A DNA stretch of 64,000 nucleotides. It comes from Deltaproteobacteria bacterium (GTDB lineage Bacteria > Desulfobacterota > Anaeroferrophillalia > Anaeroferrophillales > Tharpellaceae). The position numbers were made by a program, and so were the translations under genes. Positions 60,107 through 64,000 of this stretch are shown one piece after another; position 1 is the stretch's first letter; every line of letters starts with the position of its first letter. The stretch covers positions 1-64,000 of the forward strand of contig JAFGVI010000118.1 in the NCBI GenBank assembly GCA_016938065.1, in the 5' to 3' direction. The notes below the pieces were generated by a model, which was not told where the DNA came from, did not search any database, and saw nothing but the letters and a program-made list of their open reading frames with translations.

Positions 60107-60541
60107 ATGAAGATTCTGACAATTCACGGCCCCAACCTCAACCTGCTGGGACAGCGTGAACCGGAAATCTACGGCAGGCAAAGCCTGAATATGATAGACA
60201 ATGAAATCGGCCGACGGGGAGAGCGGCTCGGCATAGCAACGGTCTGCCGCCAGAGCAATCATGAGGGCGAAATCATCGACTGGCTGCATCAGGCCGCAGA
60301 AAATGACTTCACAGGCATCATCCTGAATCCCGCCGGTTTTACTCATACCAGCGTCGCCATTCGCGACGCCATTGCCGCCATTGAGATTCCGGTCATCGAA
60401 GTCCACCTGAGCAATATCAGCAGCCGCGACGACTTCCGCCAGAAATCTTTGACGGCAGCCGTCTGCCGTGGTACAATCAGCGGTTTTGGTGCCGCCTCCT
60501 ACCTGGTTGCTCTGGAAACCTTTAAAATATTACTCAACTGA
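60107..60541 (+). CDS. aroQ: type II 3-dehydroquinate dehydratase
   Basis: 144 residues, the usual small type II enzyme. Catalytic Tyr in REPEIYG, substrate loop NPAGFTHTSVAIRDA, catalytic His in IEVHLSN and Arg in SRDDFR. Converts dehydroquinate to dehydroshikimate in aromatic amino-acid synthesis. AGGTAATTTC precedes the ATG. Confidence 0.96.
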   Translation: MKILTIHGPNLNLLGQREPEIYGRQSLNMIDNEIGRRGERLGIATVCRQSNHEGEIIDWLHQAAENDFTGIILNPAGFTHTSVAIRDAIAAIEIPVIEVHLSNISSRDDFRQKSLTAAVCRGTISGFGAASYLVALETFKILLN

Positions 60542-60592
60542 CCCGGCAAATTGACTCAGCAAAACAATACAATCATCTTAAACTGAAACTAT

Positions 60593-61684
60593 ATGAACAT
60601 ATATCTCCGTCGGCTTGAAAACCTGCGCCGACTGCTCGATAAAGTCAAGTGCGATGCCTTTCTCATCAATCACCCGGCCAACCTCAGCTACTATACCGGT
60701 TACAGCGGCGACAGTGCCTACCTTCTGCTGAGCCCTGATCGCAGCTGTTTTTTTACTGATGGACGCTATACGACACAGGCCGCATCCGAGATTCCCGAGT
60801 CGGTCGAACTTATTGAAATAACCTCATTCAACAGCCTCTGCCAGCATCTCAACACCTTTCACGACATAAACAGAGTCGGGGTTGATGAACGAAAATTAAG
60901 CGCTGAAAGCTGGCTCAAACTGAGCCAGCTTTTAAAAGGCGGAGAACCCCTGGTCGCCGTCGCCGAAACCCTCTGCCAACCCCGCAGATACAAGGATGAA
61001 AACGAGATCTATCTTCTGCGCCGGGCGGTCGCCATTGCCGAGGAGGCCCTGCAGAAGAGCTTGAGCTTACTGCGTCCCGGCACCAGCGAGCGTGATCTGG
61101 CGGCCGAAATAGAGTACCAGATCCGCCGCGCCGGCGGCGAGAAGGCCGCCTTTCCCCTGATTGTCGCGAGCGGGCCCCGCTCCGCCATGCCGCACGGGGT
61201 TGCTTCCGACCGTTTCATCAATCCCGGCGACCTGGTCACCATAGATTTCGGCGCCTGTTATCAGGGCTACCACAGCGACCAGACCTGCACCTTCTTTCTC
61301 GAAGAACCCGGGCCCGAAAGCAAAAAGGTTTACGAAGCTCTTTACCAAGCCCAGAGAAATGGTTTCAACGCTGTGAAAAACGGCATCACTACCCGGGAAC
61401 TCGATCGCCTGGTCAGAGACGTACTGACCGAATCAGGGCTCGGCCACAGTTTCAGCCACGGCACCGGACATGGTATCGGCCTGGAAATCCATGAAGCCCC
61501 TTCAATCTCTCCGCACGGCCCGGATGAAATTCTGCAACCGGGCATGGTTTTTACGATTGAGCCGGGCTGTTATTTCCCGGGGCGCTGGGGCATCAGAATT
61601 GAAGATATGGTCTACCTAACTCCTCAGGGAGCTGAAAAATTAACTACTATCGATAAAAGTCTGGCAAAGATGATTATCGCTTAA
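60593..61684 (+). CDS. pepQ: Xaa-Pro aminopeptidase/dipeptidase, M24B family
   Basis: 363 residues: creatinase-type N-terminal domain (about 1-130) and pita-bread domain with the dinuclear metal site, VTIDFGACYQGYHSDQT (two Asp), SHGTGHGIGLEIHE (His) and FTIEPGCYFPGRWGIRIEDM (two Glu). The aroQ-pepQ-efp order is common in many bacteria. No clear ribosome site precedes the ATG. Whether it is PepP- or PepQ-like cannot be settled from sequence. Confidence 0.92.
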   Translation: MNIYLRRLENLRRLLDKVKCDAFLINHPANLSYYTGYSGDSAYLLLSPDRSCFFTDGRYTTQAASEIPESVELIEITSFNSLCQHLNTFHDINRVGVDERKLSAESWLKLSQLLKGGEPLVAVAETLCQPRRYKDENEIYLLRRAVAIAEEALQKSLSLLRPGTSERDLAAEIEYQIRRAGGEKAAFPLIVASGPRSAMPHGVASDRFINPGDLVTIDFGACYQGYHSDQTCTFFLEEPGPESKKVYEALYQAQRNGFNAVKNGITTRELDRLVRDVLTESGLGHSFSHGTGHGIGLEIHEAPSISPHGPDEILQPGMVFTIEPGCYFPGRWGIRIEDMVYLTPQGAEKLTTIDKSLAKMIIA

Positions 61685-61743
61685 TTCGGTGAAGTCAACG
61701 CTTCACCAAACAAAACCATACTTAATTACAAAGGAAAAGGAAC

Positions 61744-62304
61744 ATGCATTCAACCCAAGATTTTCGCCGTGGCCTGCGGATAGAAATTAACGATGAACCC
61801 TTTATTATTGTTGATTTTCAACATGTAAAACCGGGAAAAGGCGGAGCTTTTGTCCGCACCAAACTGAAAAATCTGCTCAACGGCAACGTTGTCGACCGCA
61901 CCTTCCGCTCCGGGGAGAAGGTCGGCAAGCCCGATATCGAAGAAAAAGAGATGCAGTACCTTTACAATGACGGCGATTTTCACTTCATGGACAATGATAC
62001 CTACGAACAGACTGCAATCTCGGCCGAGCTTGTCGGCAGTGCCAAGGATTTTCTGCAGGAGAACAGCATTGTCAACGTGCTCTTCTATAAAGGCCGGGCC
62101 GTCAATCTGGAACTGCCGACCTTTGTTACTCTGGAAGTAACCGAAGCCGAACCCGGTCTCAAGGGCGATACCGCCAGCAGTGTCACCAAACCGGTTACCG
62201 TCGAAACCGGAGCCCGCATCAACGTTCCGCTGTTCATCAACCCCGGCGACCGGCTGAAGATCGACACGCGCACAGGTGAATATATCGAGCGGGTCAAATC
62301 CTGA
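61744..62304 (+). CDS. efp: elongation factor P
   Basis: 186 residues. The domain I loop HVKPGKGGAFVRTKLKN carries the Lys that in many bacteria is modified; the FRSGEKV and INVPLFINPGDRLKIDTRTGEYIERV segments are typical of domains II and III. AAAGGAAAAGGAAC precedes the ATG. EpmA/EpmB are not in the window. Relieves stalling at polyproline. Its stop overlaps the cmk start (TGATG). Confidence 0.97.
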   Translation: MHSTQDFRRGLRIEINDEPFIIVDFQHVKPGKGGAFVRTKLKNLLNGNVVDRTFRSGEKVGKPDIEEKEMQYLYNDGDFHFMDNDTYEQTAISAELVGSAKDFLQENSIVNVLFYKGRAVNLELPTFVTLEVTEAEPGLKGDTASSVTKPVTVETGARINVPLFINPGDRLKIDTRTGEYIERVKS

Positions 62305-62981
62305 TGCCCCCTCTGGAAAAAAACTTCATCATCACGATTGACGGACCATCGGGTGCGGGCAAGAGTACGGTCAGCAAAAAAATTGCGGCCCGCCTGAACT
62401 TGATTTACATCGACACAGGGGCCATGTACCGTTGCGTTGCCTGGGCGGCGCGGGAAGCCGGCCTTGAGATGAGTTGCACAAGTGAAATGATAACGCTGCT
62501 GCAGGGGATCGAAATTCGTTTTCAGACCGCCGCCGGCAACCTGGTTTTCTGCAACGGCAAAGAGGTTACCGACCTGATCCGCAGCCCTGAAATCGACCGT
62601 CTCTCTTCGGCGGTTTCCGGACTTCCCTGCGTCCGTGCGGCCCTCCTGCCCCTGCAGAGAGCCGCGGCCCGGAACCAACCCGCCATCATCGACGGAAGAG
62701 ATGCCGGAACCGTTATTTTTCCTCAGGCTGATCTTAAGATCTACCTTGATGCCGATCTCGACACAAGGGCCCGGCGCCGTCTGGCCGAGCAGCAGCTGCA
62801 GGCCGGCGTCGATCTGGAAAGTGTCACCGCCGCCATCGCCAACCGCGACCGGGCTGACAGCTCCCGCTCCCAGGCGCCGCTGCGCCGGGCCGATGATGCC
62901 GTCCTCATAGATTCCACCAGCCAGGACATCGAAAGCGTTTGCCAACACATTATTGAACTCTACGAGAAGCTGAAAAAGTGA
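62304..62981 (+). CDS. cmk: cytidylate kinase
   Basis: 225 residues. P-loop IDGPSGAGKSTVSK, then LNLIYIDTGAMYRCVAW and the DGRDAGTVIFPQADLKIYLDA region (cited in part: IDGRDAGTVIFP). Phosphorylates CMP/dCMP. The start overlaps the efp stop by one base and its stop overlaps the ispH start. Confidence 0.96.
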   Translation: MPPLEKNFIITIDGPSGAGKSTVSKKIAARLNLIYIDTGAMYRCVAWAAREAGLEMSCTSEMITLLQGIEIRFQTAAGNLVFCNGKEVTDLIRSPEIDRLSSAVSGLPCVRAALLPLQRAAARNQPAIIDGRDAGTVIFPQADLKIYLDADLDTRARRRLAEQQLQAGVDLESVTAAIANRDRADSSRSQAPLRRADDAVLIDSTSQDIESVCQHIIELYEKLKK

Positions 62982-63847
62982 AAGCAAAACTTGAAATCAA
63001 GGTTGCTCAAACCGCTGGCTTCTGTTTCGGGGTGCATCGGGCCGTCAATCTCGCCAAAGAGGCTCCGGAAAAATTCCCCGGCCAGCAGATTCACACCCTG
63101 GGCCCGATCATCCATAATCCTCAGGTCGTCATTCAACTGGCCGCATTGGGCGTCAGGCAGGCCGACAGCCTCGATCAGATCAGTCAAGGGGTTGTCATTA
63201 TCAGATCCCACGGCATAACCAGACAACTGGCCCGGAAACTCGAACAGCGCCCGGATTTAACCGTGATCGATGCGACCTGCCCTTTTGTCCGGCGCGCACA
63301 GGAAATTGTCGCCAAAATGAGCGCGGCCGACTATCAGGTCGTCATTATCGGGGAGCCCGACCATCCCGAGGTAGCCGGCCTCATCAGCTATGGAGAGCCG
63401 CAGCGCACTCAGGTCATCTCCAGAAAAGCTGATATTCCCGCAGCCTTTTTCACCAAGGGCAAGACGCCCCGGATCGCCCTGCTGGCGCAAACCACCCAGT
63501 CGCAGAAACTCTACAACCGGATCAGCCTCGCCTTACTCCCCCTTAAAGGGGAGCTGCGCTGTTTCAACACCATCTGCACTGCCACCAGCGATCGCCAGAG
63601 TGAGGCTCTTGAACTCGCCGGAAGTTGCGACTGCATGCTTATTATCGGCGGCCGCAACAGTGCCAACACCAACCGCCTGCATGAACTCTGCAAAGAGAAG
63701 CAGAACGCTTCCTATCACATCGAAACCGCCGCAGACATTCAGAACCGGTGGTTTGCCGACAAACAGACAGTCGGCATCAGCGCCGGAGCCTCAACCCCGA
63801 AATGGCTGATTGACGAAGTCCTGGCGCAGCTGCAGCAGCTCTGCTGA
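62978..63847 (+). CDS. ispH: 4-hydroxy-3-methylbut-2-enyl diphosphate reductase
   Basis: 289 residues; last step of the non-mevalonate isoprenoid pathway. The three 4Fe-4S Cys ligands are in TAGFCFGVHRAV, VIDATCPFVRRAQ and FNTICTATSDRQ; RSHGITRQ is the substrate His loop. GTG start overlaps the cmk stop (GTGA). Ends the plus-strand operon; rpsA, which often follows cmk/ispH, is not seen. Confidence 0.97.
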   Translation: MKAKLEIKVAQTAGFCFGVHRAVNLAKEAPEKFPGQQIHTLGPIIHNPQVVIQLAALGVRQADSLDQISQGVVIIRSHGITRQLARKLEQRPDLTVIDATCPFVRRAQEIVAKMSAADYQVVIIGEPDHPEVAGLISYGEPQRTQVISRKADIPAAFFTKGKTPRIALLAQTTQSQKLYNRISLALLPLKGELRCFNTICTATSDRQSEALELAGSCDCMLIIGGRNSANTNRLHELCKEKQNASYHIETAADIQNRWFADKQTVGISAGASTPKWLIDEVLAQLQQLC

Positions 63848-63888
63848 AAAAGAGAGGGCGGAACCGGCACTGCCGAATCCGCCCTCTC
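63847..63888 (-). terminator. intrinsic terminator for the right-edge minus-strand gene
   Basis: GAGAGGGCGGA (63852-63862) and TCCGCCCTCTC (63878-63888) form a perfect 11-bp stem. On the minus strand five T follow the stem, at the ispH stop; on the plus strand there is no T-tract. Confidence 0.75.
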
Positions 63889-63918
63889 GTCAAGGATCAC
63901 ACTATAAAATCTGCCCGC

Positions 63919-64000
63919 TTATGCGGCCTGGGCCTTACGCCAGCCGGCCTCGGTAAAGGCTTTCATCCGATCAATACTCCAGCTTTTCATGGTCGCGAAA
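63919..64000 (-). CDS. C-terminal end of an unidentified protein, cut by the window edge
   Basis: The minus strand is open from the edge to TAA at 63919, giving a 26-residue tail that ends DRMKAFTEAGWRKAQAA. It is followed by a terminator in the correct orientation, supporting a real gene. The fragment is too short to name. Confidence 0.55.
   Translation of the reverse strand, partial: FATMKSWSIDRMKAFTEAGWRKAQAA

Overview
The window reads as chromosomal core sequence from an anaerobic Gram-negative bacterium of the Desulfobacterota ('deltaproteobacteria'). The evidence is an outer-membrane lipid transport (Mla) set, an MSHA-type pilus locus with a secretin, a B12-dependent class II ribonucleotide reductase, an anaerobic Ni-CODH (CooS), and an EF-G whose P-loop region resembles the spd/mitochondrial EFG1 type. 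The genus cannot be read from the sequence. I found no rRNA, tRNA, CRISPR array, prophage or intact insertion sequence. Nearly all the DNA is coding, in long minus-strand operons with 1-26 bp overlaps.

Layout: (1) 1-12.4 kb, minus: a pilus assembly locus in MSHA order (mshI-J-K-L-N-E-G-like, then two prepilins) with no mshM-like ATPase, preceded by an AsmA-like protein. (2) 12.4-17.5 kb, minus: malate dehydrogenase, a cyclic-nucleotide-binding-fold protein and the Mla pathway (mlaE-F-D-A-C). (3) 17.7-22.3 kb, plus: a structured RNA with a terminator, fusA, a RecA/KaiC-like ATPase, a CBS-pair protein and a BI-1 family membrane protein. (4) 22.3-31.2 kb, minus: queuosine genes (queC, queE, tgt, queA) interleaved with yajC-secD-secF, then DUF2065 and a TPR envelope protein. 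(5) 31.3-34.2 kb, plus: crcB and nrdJ, the latter behind two NrdR-like boxes. (6) 34.3-40.8 kb, minus: mltB-tmk-holB-ricT-like-metG-DUF721-rsmI. (7) 41-41.5 kb, plus: a lone CheX-like protein. (8) 41.5-49.8 kb, minus: a Na/Pi cotransporter, fbp, guaB, guaA, a sigma-54 activator with a degenerate receiver domain, and rlmN. (9) 49.9-57.2 kb, minus: proS-ftsE-ftsX-envC-like-ctpA-polysaccharide deacetylase, a cell-division and wall-hydrolysis operon. (10) 57.3-59.3 kb, minus: a solitary cooS with its own promoter and terminator. (11) 59.6-63.8 kb, plus: small TPR protein-aroQ-pepQ-efp-cmk-ispH. The right edge holds the C-terminus of an unidentified minus-strand gene.

The strongest unexplained signal is the RNA between mlaE and fusA (about 17757-17923). 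Its 5' end can form a near-complete 20-position helix with its 3' end, and that helix excludes the intrinsic terminator hairpin. This fits either a 6S-like free RNA or a terminator/antiterminator leader for EF-G. Other points of interest are the tandem NrdR-like boxes with exact 32-bp centre spacing, the activator with phosphorylation-site substitutions, a probably leaderless crcB, and a perfect 16-bp hairpin inside ftsEX. I see no clearly new multi-gene system; most of the window is conserved housekeeping.
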